In this document: positions 18,297-26,475 of the stretch, piece after piece
Layout of the letters: every line of letters starts with the position of its first letter
Position numbering within the stretch: the first letter of the stretch is position 1
Assembly (NCBI GenBank): GCA_040222995.1
Contig: JAVKBW010000082.1
Coordinates: forward strand, 186,001 to 250,000
DNA: 64,000 nt
Direction: 5' to 3'
Origin: JAVKBW01 sp040222995
Lineage (GTDB): Bacteria; Pseudomonadota; Alphaproteobacteria; UBA8366; Aestuariispiraceae
Program-made: the position numbers and the translations under genes
Notes under the pieces: generated by a model
Database searches by the model: none
The model's input: the letters and a program-made list of their open reading frames with translations, nothing else
Told to the model about the DNA's origin: nothing

Positions 18297-19004
18297 TTAG
18301 CGTTTCGCCGCGTGCCGGCGACCCTTTGAAGCTTCGCCGGTCATGTCGGCCAGAACCGTTTCGCCGGCGACGGCGCGCTGCCCAACGGATACCAGCACGG
18401 GTGTGTCTTCCGGCACATAAACATCCACCCGGCTGCCGAAGCGGATCATACCAAACCGTTCCCCGGCCTGCACCTCCTGCCCGTCTTCCAGATCGCACAG
18501 GATGCGGCGCGCCACCAGGCCGGCAATCTGCACGAAAGCGACCGGTGTGCCGTTGGCGGCTTCCATCAGCACCGACTGGCGCTCGTTGTCGATGCTCGCC
18601 TTGTCGAGCGACGCATTGAGAAACTTGCCGGGCCGGTAGTCGGACCGGATGATGCGGCCGCTGATCGGTATCCGGTTCACATGCACGTCGAAGACATTCA
18701 TGAACACGCTGATCCGCACCATCGGCTTGCCGTTGGCTTCCAGTTCGGCGGGCGGATCGGCCCGCACGACAGACTGCACAATGCCGTCCGCCGGACTGAT
18801 GATCAGGCCCGGCGCGGTCGGGGTATAGCGTTCGGGATTGCGGAAAAAGTATACGCACCAGGCGGTCAGCAGCAGGCATATCCAGAACGCGGTTTCACCG
18901 GCGAATGCGCCGGCCAGCAGGGTAATGACCGAGAAGATCGCGATGAAGGGGTATCCTTCGCGGTGGATGGGAACGATGACGGGCTTAATAAAATCGGGAA
19001 TCAT
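18297..19004 (-). CDS. psd: Phosphatidylserine decarboxylase proenzyme (short type)
   Basis: A 235-residue membrane-associated decarboxylase yielding phosphatidylethanolamine. It belongs to the short archaetidylserine/Psd type. The self-cleavage site that creates the pyruvoyl group is the Gly-Ser in MIRFGSRVDVYVPED near residue 197. An N-terminal helix pair (FIAIFSVITLLAGAFAG and the following segment) anchors it. FMNVFDVHVNRIPISG, with its conserved His residues, is in the middle. First gene of the psd-pssA-E1 operon, with the LysM gene upstream in the same orientation. Confidence 0.95.
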   Translation of the reverse strand: MIPDFIKPVIVPIHREGYPFIAIFSVITLLAGAFAGETAFWICLLLTAWCVYFFRNPERYTPTAPGLIISPADGIVQSVVRADPPAELEANGKPMVRISVFMNVFDVHVNRIPISGRIIRSDYRPGKFLNASLDKASIDNERQSVLMEAANGTPVAFVQIAGLVARRILCDLEDGQEVQAGERFGMIRFGSRVDVYVPEDTPVLVSVGQRAVAGETVLADMTGEASKGRRHAAKR

Positions 19005-19058
19005 TTTTTACCGGCTCCATCCGACAGCGATGCGCAACAGGCGGCATCCTGACCAGCG

Positions 19059-20171
19059 TCAGTCAGTTAACGGGACTTCGAAAATCTGACCCGGATATAT
19101 CAGATCGGGGTCGCGAATCTGGCTTTTGTTGGCCTCGTAGATCGTCGTGTACTGGAAGCCGGTCCCCAGTGTACGTCGGGCGATACGCCACAGGCTGTTG
19201 CCCGGCTGAACGACAATATAGCTTTCACCGGCAAAATCCTTAAGGGGCGGGGCCCGGCTGAACGGCAGTTCCACCCGAGCCGAGACATCGGCCCCTTCAA
19301 CCTGATCGGCGCGCAAAGCATAGACGCCGGGATCGACCGGCTGGTCTGGTTCGACACGCCAGTTGCCTTCCTCGTCGGCTTTCGCTTCGCCGATCGGCTT
19401 GTTGTCGAGATACAGCCGGACGGTGGATTGCGGGCGCGCCCGCCCGCCGATCGAGACATTGCCTTCCGAATCGTAATCGACGCTGTCGAGCGCCAGATCG
19501 CCATCCGCGGATTCGACGCTGCCCGGCACCGAGGGCTTCTGCAGCACGACGGTGCCGCCATCGCCGGATTTCGGTACCAGAATGGCCAAAGCCGGCTGAT
19601 CGCCTTCCGCCGGCTGCCCGGCGACATCCTTGCCCGGTTCCGGCACCACCAGAACCACGACCTGATCGGATTCCAGGGTTGCGCCGTCAGGCGTTACCGA
19701 TTCCAGTGTCAGTTCATGACTGCCGGGTTCCAGCGGCTCGGTCGGCAGGAACACCCATTCACCGCGCTCGTCGGCTTTCGCCGTGCCGATCACTTCGTCG
19801 CCCGCCATGATGGAAACGGAACTGCCCGGTTCGGCCCGTCCGGCAAAAACGCTGTCACCGGAATTGCTGAGGCGGACGACATCGAAACTGGGCACAGCCG
19901 TGCCGTCGGCGACGGGTTCCGACGCACCGTCCGACGCCGCTGAATCGCTGTTTTCTGCCGTTTCGGTGGCTAGATCGAGTTCCGTCGACTGTTCTTCAAC
20001 GGTACCTTCATCGGCCGGAACAACCTGAATCGCGGCTTCGCCTTCCTCGACCGACGCAACCTGCTTGGCGTCGCGGGTCAGCCAGAAATTTAACCCCAGC
20101 GCGATGAACAGGATCGCTATCCCGATCACGCCGATTACCACTGTCCGGTTCAACTGCCCAATCCGTTCCAT
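19059..20171 (-). CDS. Membrane-anchored LysM protein with repeated Ig-like domains
   Basis: A 370-residue envelope protein. A single N-terminal transmembrane segment (VVIGVIGIAILFIALGLNFW, about residues 10-29) is followed by an acidic linker and two or three bacterial Ig-like units, each with an SVSIMAGDEVIGTAKADERGEWVF-type strand pattern (read in parts; the second is STVRLYLDNKPIGEAKADEEGNW). A C-terminal LysM domain (VVQPGNSLWRIARRTLG ... IYPGQIFEVP, about residues 318-367) should bind peptidoglycan. The ATG at 20171 has AGGGAAA just upstream and is preferred over a Met at 20213. It resembles the LysM proteins commonly annotated in this class, without a known specific role. Confidence 0.88.
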   Translation of the reverse strand: MERIGQLNRTVVIGVIGIAILFIALGLNFWLTRDAKQVASVEEGEAAIQVVPADEGTVEEQSTELDLATETAENSDSAASDGASEPVADGTAVPSFDVVRLSNSGDSVFAGRAEPGSSVSIMAGDEVIGTAKADERGEWVFLPTEPLEPGSHELTLESVTPDGATLESDQVVVLVVPEPGKDVAGQPAEGDQPALAILVPKSGDGGTVVLQKPSVPGSVESADGDLALDSVDYDSEGNVSIGGRARPQSTVRLYLDNKPIGEAKADEEGNWRVEPDQPVDPGVYALRADQVEGADVSARVELPFSRAPPLKDFAGESYIVVQPGNSLWRIARRTLGTGFQYTTIYEANKSQIRDPDLIYPGQIFEVPLTD

Positions 20172-20297
20172 AATTTCCCTACTGAAACTAGACTTTTGCA
20201 TGGCACGGTGCAATCGCTGTCACACATGTGGTATCAAGCTATCCGGCCCGGCAATGGCCGGATACCGCGCCGCAATCGGACACAACGGAGACCTGCA

Positions 20298-20966
20298 ATG
20301 CACGCGATGAAGATCTGGGACCTGCCGGTGCGGCTGTTTCACTGGGCTCTGGTCATTCTGGTCTGTACGTCCTGGATCAGCGCGGAAATCGGCAATTTCA
20401 CAATCCACTACTATTCAGGATATTCAATCTTCGTACTGGTCCTGTTTCGGGTTATGTGGGGGCTGTTCGGCAGCGATACGGCGCTGTTCTCGAGGTTTGT
20501 CGCCGGCCCGGCCGCCGTTCTTGCGTATGCAAAGACGCTCGGACGGCGCAAACCCTCGAACCGGGTCGGACATAACCCGGTCGGCGGGCTGTCGGTTGTG
20601 GCGGTTCTGGGGCTGCTGGCAGCACAAGTCACTGCCGGGCTGTTCATCATCGACGTCGATTTCGTGAATGACGGCCCGCTGAGCAAGTTCGTCAGCTACG
20701 ATCAGGGGCGTTTCGCCGCGGAAGCGCATGAATTCGTCTTCGGCTGCCTGCAGGCCGTCGTCGCCCTGCATATCGCCGCGGTTCTCTATTACCGGTTCTA
20801 CAAGCGCGAGAAACTGATCGAGGCGATGGTCACCGGTTGGCGGAACTACCCGCAGGACACCGTGCTGACGCCGCCGAGCCTGGCGTCAAACCGCCGGGCG
20901 CTGACGCTTTTCGCCCTGGCGGTTTTCACGGTCTGGCTGGTGGTGACGCAACTGCCGAGGCTGTAG
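20298..20966 (+). CDS. Cytochrome b561-family protein
   Basis: A 222-residue integral membrane di-haem cytochrome b of the b561/NiFe-hydrogenase-b type. It starts MKIWDLPVRLFHWALV, with the first haem His in the LFHW motif. Four hydrophobic helices follow, with further His residues in HNPVGG, AEAHEFVFG and VVALHIAAVLYY. GGAG lies eight bases before the ATG at 20298, which rejects an upstream start. It would pass electrons between quinol and a periplasmic carrier. It is convergent with the cytochrome c' gene 15 bases away, an arrangement known from other proteobacteria and consistent with them being redox partners. Confidence 0.92.
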   Translation: MHAMKIWDLPVRLFHWALVILVCTSWISAEIGNFTIHYYSGYSIFVLVLFRVMWGLFGSDTALFSRFVAGPAAVLAYAKTLGRRKPSNRVGHNPVGGLSVVAVLGLLAAQVTAGLFIIDVDFVNDGPLSKFVSYDQGRFAAEAHEFVFGCLQAVVALHIAAVLYYRFYKREKLIEAMVTGWRNYPQDTVLTPPSLASNRRALTLFALAVFTVWLVVTQLPRL

Positions 20967-20981
20967 CCCGGCAACAGCGAA

Positions 20982-21461
20982 TTATTTGTCTTTCCGGAAA
21001 TCCTTGTGGCATGCGCCGCAAGCGCCCTTGCCGGTCGCGCCGAACTGCGCGGCAATCTGATCGCTATCCGCGCCGGACGCTGCGAGGTCCGCCAGTTTCC
21101 GGGACTCCGTTTCAAGCGTGCCGAACAGATTCGTAAAGCCGTTCCAGTCTTCCCAGATCGAGGGCAGGGCTTCGGATTCGATGGAAACCTCGTCCATTGA
21201 GCTGCCTTCCGGGAACAGGTCGGCCAGGGTCGGCGCGATTGCGGCCATTGTCATGGCGGCCGCCTGAACGTCAGCGGCGCTGCCGGACCCGCCCAGGTAA
21301 TCCTTGATGGTTTTCATGCTGCGGCCCAGATCCTTCATATTGGCCTGACGCTTCTTGACGGTATCTTCGACATCCGCCATGCCGGCTGTCGGTGCGGCAA
21401 TCATCAATGCGGAAAAAAGTGCACCGGCGAGACCGAGGGTTTTGAACAGTGTCATTGGCAT
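20982..21461 (-). CDS. Cytochrome c' (class II c-type cytochrome)
   Basis: A 159-residue periplasmic four-helix haem protein. A signal peptide ends near TAGMADV (about residue 30). The haem-binding motif CGACH is near the C-terminus (residues 148-152), as expected for class II cytochromes c. RQANMKDLGRSMKTIKDYL at the start of the mature chain fits helix one. Members bind NO and CO and are linked to nitric oxide tolerance. A symmetric TTCACA-N4-TGTGAA element lies about 95 bases upstream. The neighbour is a b561 cytochrome, the possible electron donor. Confidence 0.93.
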   Translation of the reverse strand: MPMTLFKTLGLAGALFSALMIAAPTAGMADVEDTVKKRQANMKDLGRSMKTIKDYLGGSGSAADVQAAAMTMAAIAPTLADLFPEGSSMDEVSIESEALPSIWEDWNGFTNLFGTLETESRKLADLAASGADSDQIAAQFGATGKGACGACHKDFRKDK

Positions 21462-21553
21462 GAATACTTCCTTTTTTTGCTAGCGAATGTCGCCATTTCA
21501 GGCTGGCTGACAGCACCATAGCTTGATGCCGGGAGCTTGGCCGGACCTAATTT

Positions 21554-21569
21554 TTCACAAGTATGTGAA
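21554..21569. promoter_or_regulatory. Palindrome TTCACA-AGTA-TGTGAA
   Basis: Perfect 6-base arms with a 4-base centre, in the 214-base divergent region between cytochrome c' (start 21461) and the LOG gene (start 21676). The same core with nearly the same flanks recurs at 31163-31176. It is likely an operator; the protein is unknown. Confidence 0.45.
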
Positions 21570-21675
21570 GATTTTGTCCGATGCGATATCGAACCGTGCG
21601 CATTGCTTGTAACCTGCCGCTTCGCGGGTTACCTCCATGACTACCGCTCGGACTATTCGAAGGATGGGGCCTGTC

Positions 21676-22260
21676 ATGAACAAGATCAAATCTGTCTGTG
21701 TATATTGCGGTTCATCGTCCCGGGTCGCCGAGTCCTACAAGGACGCTGCGCGGGCGCTCGGAAAAATCCTCGCCGACAACGATATCGAACTTGTCTACGG
21801 TGGCGGGCAGGTTGGCATCATGGGCATTCTGGCCGATGCGGTGCTGGCGGCCGGCGGCAGGGTTACCGGCATTATCCCCGAATTCCTGTTTGCGAAGGAA
21901 GTCGGCAAGGGCGATGTCAGCAACCTGATCCGCGTCGGTTCGATGCATGAACGCAAGCAGAAAATGGCCGAAGTGTCGGATGCGTTCGTGGTTCTGCCCG
22001 GCGGTTTCGGTACGATGGATGAAACCTTCGAAATCCTGACCTGGCGGCAACTAGCACTGCACAACAAGCCGACGGTGATTGTCGATATCGACGGCTATTG
22101 GCGGCCGCTTGTGAGCCTCATGGAACATATCATCGACGAAGGGTTCGCCTCGCCTGACAACCGCGGCCTGTACGATGTCGTCGCCACGGTCGACGATGTG
22201 CTTCCCGCCATTTCCGATGATGTCGAGGCGATTTCGCCGGTTGAGAGCAAGTGGATGTAG
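21676..22260 (+). CDS. LOG-family protein (nucleoside monophosphate phosphoribohydrolase type)
   Basis: A 194-residue Rossmann-fold protein of the LOG/YvdD family. The two signature motifs are present: GGGQVGIMG near residues 42-50 and PGGFGTMDE near 106-114. Plant and some bacterial members remove ribose-5-phosphate from cytokinin nucleotides. In bacteria the physiological role is often AMP or purine nucleotide turnover. The ATG at 21676 (MNKIKSVCVYCGSSS) is used because the family starts here. It is convergent with the M24 gene, 34 bases apart. Confidence 0.9.
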   Translation: MNKIKSVCVYCGSSSRVAESYKDAARALGKILADNDIELVYGGGQVGIMGILADAVLAAGGRVTGIIPEFLFAKEVGKGDVSNLIRVGSMHERKQKMAEVSDAFVVLPGGFGTMDETFEILTWRQLALHNKPTVIVDIDGYWRPLVSLMEHIIDEGFASPDNRGLYDVVATVDDVLPAISDDVEAISPVESKWM

Positions 22261-22294
22261 CGGCTTACGGAAGTAGAACGACCTCAGGAAAGCG

Positions 22295-23542
22295 TCATTC
22301 CGCCAGCATTTCTTCTTCATAGGGAAAAGTGGAAAGACGTTCGTAACCAGTTTTGGTAATCAGAACCTGCTCTTCCAGTTTTACACCTTCGACGCCGCCA
22401 TCCGCGCCGAGATAACTTTCCATTGAAAGAACCATGCCTGGCCGGAATTCTCCCTCGACGCCGCGTTTGTCGAAATCGATTGGATATGCCAGCATCGGCC
22501 ATTCGCCGCGCATGCCGACGCCGTGCATTGGCGTCGGGTAGCGATCGCCGACAAACTCCTCGGGCAGCGTCCAGCACTGTTTCGAAAAATCCTCGAAAGC
22601 CAGGCCGGGCCGCAACAGTTCCATATTGTAGACGATGTTCCGATAGGCCAGTCGATACAGACGTTTCTGCTCTTCCGTCGGATTTCCGGGCTTGCAGAAA
22701 AATGTGCGTGAGACATCGGCGAAATAGCCAAGTGGCCCGATCATCCCGGTGTCGACAATTAGAAGGTCCCCCGCCCGCAGCGGGCGATCAGTCGATTCCT
22801 GACCCCACGGATTGGTGCGGCCACCGGCGCATACCAGTCGGTATTCATGCCACTCGCCACCCCGGGAAATATTGGTTTGATGCAAGATACCGCAAAGTTC
22901 GTTTTCGGTAATGCCGGGGACGAGCGCGTCACGAATCCTTGCGAGGGCTTCTTCCGCCACCGAGATTGATGCCAGGATACAGGCAATCTCATCATTTGAC
23001 TTTATCGATCTCGCCTGCTCAAGCGGCACTTGGGCATCGTCGATAGCAAGACCGGTCGCGTTAAGGGCGTTAGCAAGCACCGGTTCGTACCGGTCGACAA
23101 CGAGTACGGGTTTGCTTTTTCCTGCCTGCCTCACAAGATCGGCAACCTGCGAAGACAGGCGGGCTGCAAATTCATTCGCGTATGTCCCCGCATAGAAGTA
23201 GTGGTATATCGGGAGCGGCCGGATATCGCCTATTAGATCGTTACGCCCTGCCAGGGTTTCGAACATTTCATGATCGTGATCGAACACTGTGCAGGCACCG
23301 GAAACGGGAACGTAAACTGCGCGGATCGGAGAATGAAGGGAATAGACGGCGTAGTTGCTGATGCCGACTGCATATCGGACATTCACAGGATCGAACAGCA
23401 GAGCGCCAGCGATATTGCGTTTCGCCAATTCAGACTGCAGCCGTTGGTATCTGTAGGCCCGCATCCGTTCTATGTCGGCGGATAACAGATTATCGCGCAG
23501 TGCCATACCATGAGCCCGTTTTGCCAGCGTGTCTGTCCACAT
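22295..23542 (-). CDS. M24-family metallohydrolase (Xaa-Pro peptidase/creatinase-like, DddP relative)
   Basis: A 415-residue pita-bread-fold protein. Candidate metal ligands are in place: Asp in LIVDTGMIG, Asp in FADVSRTFF, His in PMHGVG, Glu in LSMESY and Glu in VKLEEQV. The C-terminal half recalls the DMSP lyase DddP, as far as I remember that sequence (NMELLRPG, HGVGMRGEWP, KLEEQVLITKTGYE), but DddP has Asp-Thr-Asp where this has Asp-Thr-Gly. Peptidase, creatinase-type or ectoine-hydrolase-like activity are therefore alternatives. GGGAGG lies eight bases before the ATG at 23542. It follows the peptide-binding-protein gene and may be in the same LysR-controlled unit. Confidence 0.82.
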   Translation of the reverse strand: MWTDTLAKRAHGMALRDNLLSADIERMRAYRYQRLQSELAKRNIAGALLFDPVNVRYAVGISNYAVYSLHSPIRAVYVPVSGACTVFDHDHEMFETLAGRNDLIGDIRPLPIYHYFYAGTYANEFAARLSSQVADLVRQAGKSKPVLVVDRYEPVLANALNATGLAIDDAQVPLEQARSIKSNDEIACILASISVAEEALARIRDALVPGITENELCGILHQTNISRGGEWHEYRLVCAGGRTNPWGQESTDRPLRAGDLLIVDTGMIGPLGYFADVSRTFFCKPGNPTEEQKRLYRLAYRNIVYNMELLRPGLAFEDFSKQCWTLPEEFVGDRYPTPMHGVGMRGEWPMLAYPIDFDKRGVEGEFRPGMVLSMESYLGADGGVEGVKLEEQVLITKTGYERLSTFPYEEEMLAE

Positions 23543-23656
23543 CAGCGAGCCTCCCAATAGGATTGATTGATATTTAGTGATTGGATCGTAACCGGGAGAC
23601 AGCGCCTTCAAGCTGCTGTCGGACAACCGTTGCGATTCTGTCGTCTTGAAAGAAAT

Positions 23657-23690
23657 CCGGCGCGACCGGTCGAGAAGCCCATCGCGCCGG
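23657..23690 (-). promoter_or_regulatory. GC-rich hairpin after the peptide-binding protein gene
   Basis: Perfect 9-base arms CCGGCGCGA/TCGCGCCGG around a 16-base loop, 15 bases after the binding-protein stop. On the transcribed strand it is followed by ATTTCTTTC, so it may be a terminator or an mRNA-stabilising element that lets the binding protein be made in excess over the M24 gene. Confidence 0.55.
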
Positions 23691-23705
23691 GAAGGGGGCG
23701 ATCGT

Positions 23706-25295
23706 CTAGGTAAGCCACCAACGTTCAGCTATTTTCCCGCCATCCAGGCCCCAGGTGCCGGAAACCTGTTCGGAATGAGCGACATTGTCGCGAAGGGCCA
23801 TGATATGATTGGCGAACATCGGGATCAGGGTCGACCCGTCATCACGCACGATGCTTTGCATTTCCTCATATAAGGACCGCCGCTTCGCTTCATCCAGTTC
23901 GGCCCGTGCCGCGACCAGCAGTTCATTGAAGTGATCGTGAACCCAGACACTGTCGTTCCATTTCGCATCGGCGGCATACGCGACCGAAAACATCCAGTCC
24001 TCGGTGGGGCGGCCGCTCCAGTAGGCGGCACACCATGGTTTCGTGTTCCAGACATTCGACCAGTAGCCGTCTTTCGGTTCGCGGATAACGTTAATGGCGA
24101 TGCCCGCTTTGGCTGCCGATTCCTGGATCAGAACAGCGGCATCTGTTGCGCCGATGAACGCGGCGTCCGAAGCGGAAAGATCGAGGCTTACTGACGACAG
24201 TCCGGATTTCTTAAGATGAAACTTCGCCTTGTCGATATCTACGCCCCGCTGTGGCAGACCAGCGGCATGATACCGGTTTGCAGGCGAGATCGGGTGGTCG
24301 TTGCCGAGCGATCCGTGACCGCTGAGAACCTTCTGCAGCATTTCTTCTCGATCGACGGAATACTTGATCGCCAGCCGCAGGTCATTGTTGTCGAAGGGCG
24401 CGACATTGGCGCGCATGGGAAATGAGTAGTGCAGGGTGCCGGTGACTTCCAGCAAACGCAGGTTGGGGCTATTTTCCAGCAGGTGCGCCGTTTTCGGCTC
24501 TACCTTGTCGATGACATCGACTTCACCAGTCTGCACGGCGTTCTGTCGGGCGACGGCATCCAGGATCGAAAGCATTTCAACCTCATCGACATGCTGACGG
24601 TCTACTTTCCAATAGTTCGGGTTGCGTTTGAAACTGGCCCGTACACCCGGCTCGAAATTTTCCAGCATGTAGGGTCCAGTGCCGAGCCCGGATTGCCAGT
24701 CGAGCTTGCCGTCTTTTTCCGGGAAAATAGCGATATGATAGTCGCTGCAAACAAAAGGAAAATCAGCATTTCCGGCGCTTAACTCGAATATGACAGTGTC
24801 GTCGCCGTCCTTCCTGAATGTCTCAACCTGTGTGAGCAAACCCTTTGCACCCGATTTGGAATCTTCGCCCAGATGATACTGGAACGACGTGACGACATCG
24901 TCGGCGGTCAGCGATTTTCCGTTATGAAATTCAACGCCCTTCCTTAATTTAAAGGTCCAGGTTTTCGCATCCGGTGTGGCTTCAAAACTTTCTGCCAGTT
25001 CCGGGACAAGTTCGCCTGACGGGCTGATTTCGGTGAGCTGGTTTCCGAGAGTGTTCGACAACACATTTGTAAAATCATTGGCGTAGGTGGAAGGGTCGAG
25101 AGAATCCGTGGTCGAACCGTGACCCAGACCGAGGCGCAGCCGCCCGCCCTTGTGCGGCGTCGCTGCGGACGCTTCCGCAGCGAGCAGCGACCCGGCCGAG
25201 ACGGTCAGTCCCAGCGCCGCCACAGCCTCCATGAATTGGCGCCGTGACAGGGCGCTGTTTTTGAACTGCTCCTTTAGTACCGCCAGTTTTGTCAT
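23706..25295 (-). CDS. ABC transporter substrate-binding protein, family 5 (peptide/opine type), Tat signal
   Basis: A 529-residue periplasmic solute-binding protein of the DppA/OppA type. The N-terminus carries a twin-arginine signal, SRRQFMEAVAALGLTVSAGS, cleaved near AEASAA, suggesting export in folded form. The family segments WTFKLRKGVEFHNGKSLTADD near residue 110 and YSVDREEMLQKVLSG near 315 are visible (read in parts). AAGGAGG precedes the ATG at 25295. No permease or ATPase genes are adjacent, so it either works with a transporter encoded elsewhere or with the M24 hydrolase downstream. It is divergent from the LysR gene at 25475. Confidence 0.9.
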   Translation of the reverse strand: MTKLAVLKEQFKNSALSRRQFMEAVAALGLTVSAGSLLAAEASAATPHKGGRLRLGLGHGSTTDSLDPSTYANDFTNVLSNTLGNQLTEISPSGELVPELAESFEATPDAKTWTFKLRKGVEFHNGKSLTADDVVTSFQYHLGEDSKSGAKGLLTQVETFRKDGDDTVIFELSAGNADFPFVCSDYHIAIFPEKDGKLDWQSGLGTGPYMLENFEPGVRASFKRNPNYWKVDRQHVDEVEMLSILDAVARQNAVQTGEVDVIDKVEPKTAHLLENSPNLRLLEVTGTLHYSFPMRANVAPFDNNDLRLAIKYSVDREEMLQKVLSGHGSLGNDHPISPANRYHAAGLPQRGVDIDKAKFHLKKSGLSSVSLDLSASDAAFIGATDAAVLIQESAAKAGIAINVIREPKDGYWSNVWNTKPWCAAYWSGRPTEDWMFSVAYAADAKWNDSVWVHDHFNELLVAARAELDEAKRRSLYEEMQSIVRDDGSTLIPMFANHIMALRDNVAHSEQVSGTWGLDGGKIAERWWLT

Positions 25296-25343
25296 GAAAC
25301 CTCCTTCAACGAAAATTAACCGAATTGGCATGATGGAATTTCA

Positions 25344-25364
25344 GGTTATGTTACTTGTGTAACC
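25344..25364. promoter_or_regulatory. LysR-type operator candidate GGTTA-N11-TAACC
   Basis: A perfect 5-base dyad with 11 bases between arms matches the T-N11-A layout of LysR binding sites. It lies in the 179-base divergent region between the peptide-binding-protein gene and the LysR gene, about 50 bases from the former's start. Confidence 0.55.
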
Positions 25365-25462
25365 ACATCGACTTGCGTTCGGATGCCTTATATTGGCTTA
25401 ATATTAGGGAATTTACTCATTCTAGTTGATGTTTTGAAATGGCCGATTTGGTTTTAATAAAG

Positions 25463-25475
25463 TAACTTCAAGTTA
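25463..25475. promoter_or_regulatory. Palindrome TAACTT-C-AAGTTA at the LysR start codon
   Basis: A perfect 6-1-6 palindrome whose last base is the A of the LysR ATG. It shares TAAC/GTTA elements with the dyad at 25344, so it may be an autoregulatory site. Confidence 0.4.
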
Positions 25476-26395
25476 TGCCAATTCTTCTGCAGAACTTTCC
25501 GTCCTTCAGCGCACTTGTCGCACTGGAAAGCGTTGTTCGACACGGTAGCTTCGCGAGTGCCGGTCGGGAACTGAACGTCAGTCAGGTGGCGGTCAACAAA
25601 AAGGTTGCCGAACTGGAAGACTGGCTTGGCGTAAAGCTGGTAATTCGGCAAAAGCCTCGAATAACCGTAACGCCGGATGCTGAGCGTATCGCAGGCGCTT
25701 TCAACTTCGGAACTACCCGTATCAAGGATGAACTGGATAGTCTGAAAAGACGTGACCGGACCAAAACTCGGGTGACGGTATATATGTCGACCGCATTTTT
25801 TCTGTTCTGGCTGTCACCCCGCTTGCATCTTTTCCATGAGGCCCACCCGGAGATCGAGATTAATATCATATCCGGCGTTAAGGGTAATCGTTTTGACCTG
25901 TCGGAATGCGATCTTGCGATCAGCTACGCATCGGAAGACGCGAACGGCCATAAATCCTTTGACCTGTTCCGGGACCGGATCAAACCGGTCGCCAGTCCGG
26001 CCTATCTGGCGGCTCGACCTTCCGAAAATGGTGAACTGGACATGTCGACAGACACCATACTTACCATAAATACCGCCGACCGGCTTAGGGTTGACTGGAA
26101 TATCTGGCTCGAAACTTTCGGCATGTCGCCGGAGCAGATTAAGCGTCGCGAGAATTTCAACGATTACGGCGTGCTGATACATTCGGCGATCGACGGGCAT
26201 GGCGTTGCGCTGGGCTACTGCCGTCACCTGTCGGCGGTACTCGATTCGGGACGGCTCGTTGAACTCGGCAGCCGCGAAATGCAGACGCCCGGTCTCTACA
26301 AGCTACTTGTAAGTTCCAGTCGGGAACATGACGACAAGTCGCCTGTTGGAAAGTTTACCGCGTGGATGCTGGACGAGGCAGCAAAATGTGCCTGA
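25475..26395 (+). CDS. LysR-family transcriptional regulator
   Basis: A 306-residue LysR regulator. The DNA-binding domain spans about residues 8-65 (LVALESVVRHGSFASAGREL, then VSQVAVNKKVAELEDWLG). The effector domain follows (VTVYMSTAFFLFWLSPRL). Its recognition helix reads VNKKV instead of the usual VSHQI, so it is not one of the GcvA-like paralogues seen elsewhere in the window. Divergent from the peptide-binding-protein and M24 genes, which it probably controls. Two inverted repeats lie in the shared promoter region. It ends 80 bases from the convergent aldehyde dehydrogenase gene, with a terminator between. Confidence 0.9.
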   Translation: MPILLQNFPSFSALVALESVVRHGSFASAGRELNVSQVAVNKKVAELEDWLGVKLVIRQKPRITVTPDAERIAGAFNFGTTRIKDELDSLKRRDRTKTRVTVYMSTAFFLFWLSPRLHLFHEAHPEIEINIISGVKGNRFDLSECDLAISYASEDANGHKSFDLFRDRIKPVASPAYLAARPSENGELDMSTDTILTINTADRLRVDWNIWLETFGMSPEQIKRRENFNDYGVLIHSAIDGHGVALGYCRHLSAVLDSGRLVELGSREMQTPGLYKLLVSSSREHDDKSPVGKFTAWMLDEAAKCA

Positions 26396-26406
26396 AAGCG
26401 TGGTGT

Positions 26407-26440
26407 AAAAATAGCGGCTGCGCGTTTCCGGGCAGCCGCT
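26407..26440 (-). terminator. Rho-independent terminator of the ALDH operon
   Basis: Perfect 9-base stem AGCGGCTGC/GCAGCCGCT. On the minus strand the stem is followed by ATTTTTAC. It lies 36 bases past the aldehyde dehydrogenase stop and between convergent genes. Confidence 0.75.
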
Positions 26441-26475
26441 TCAGGTAAGGGTCACAGGGAAAATCAGATGGTCAT

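Noticed and set aside
22295..23542. Annotating the M24 gene as DMSP lyase DddP
   Set aside because: Similarity is suggestive, but the Asp-Thr-Asp metal pair is Asp-Thr-Gly and the comparison is from memory.
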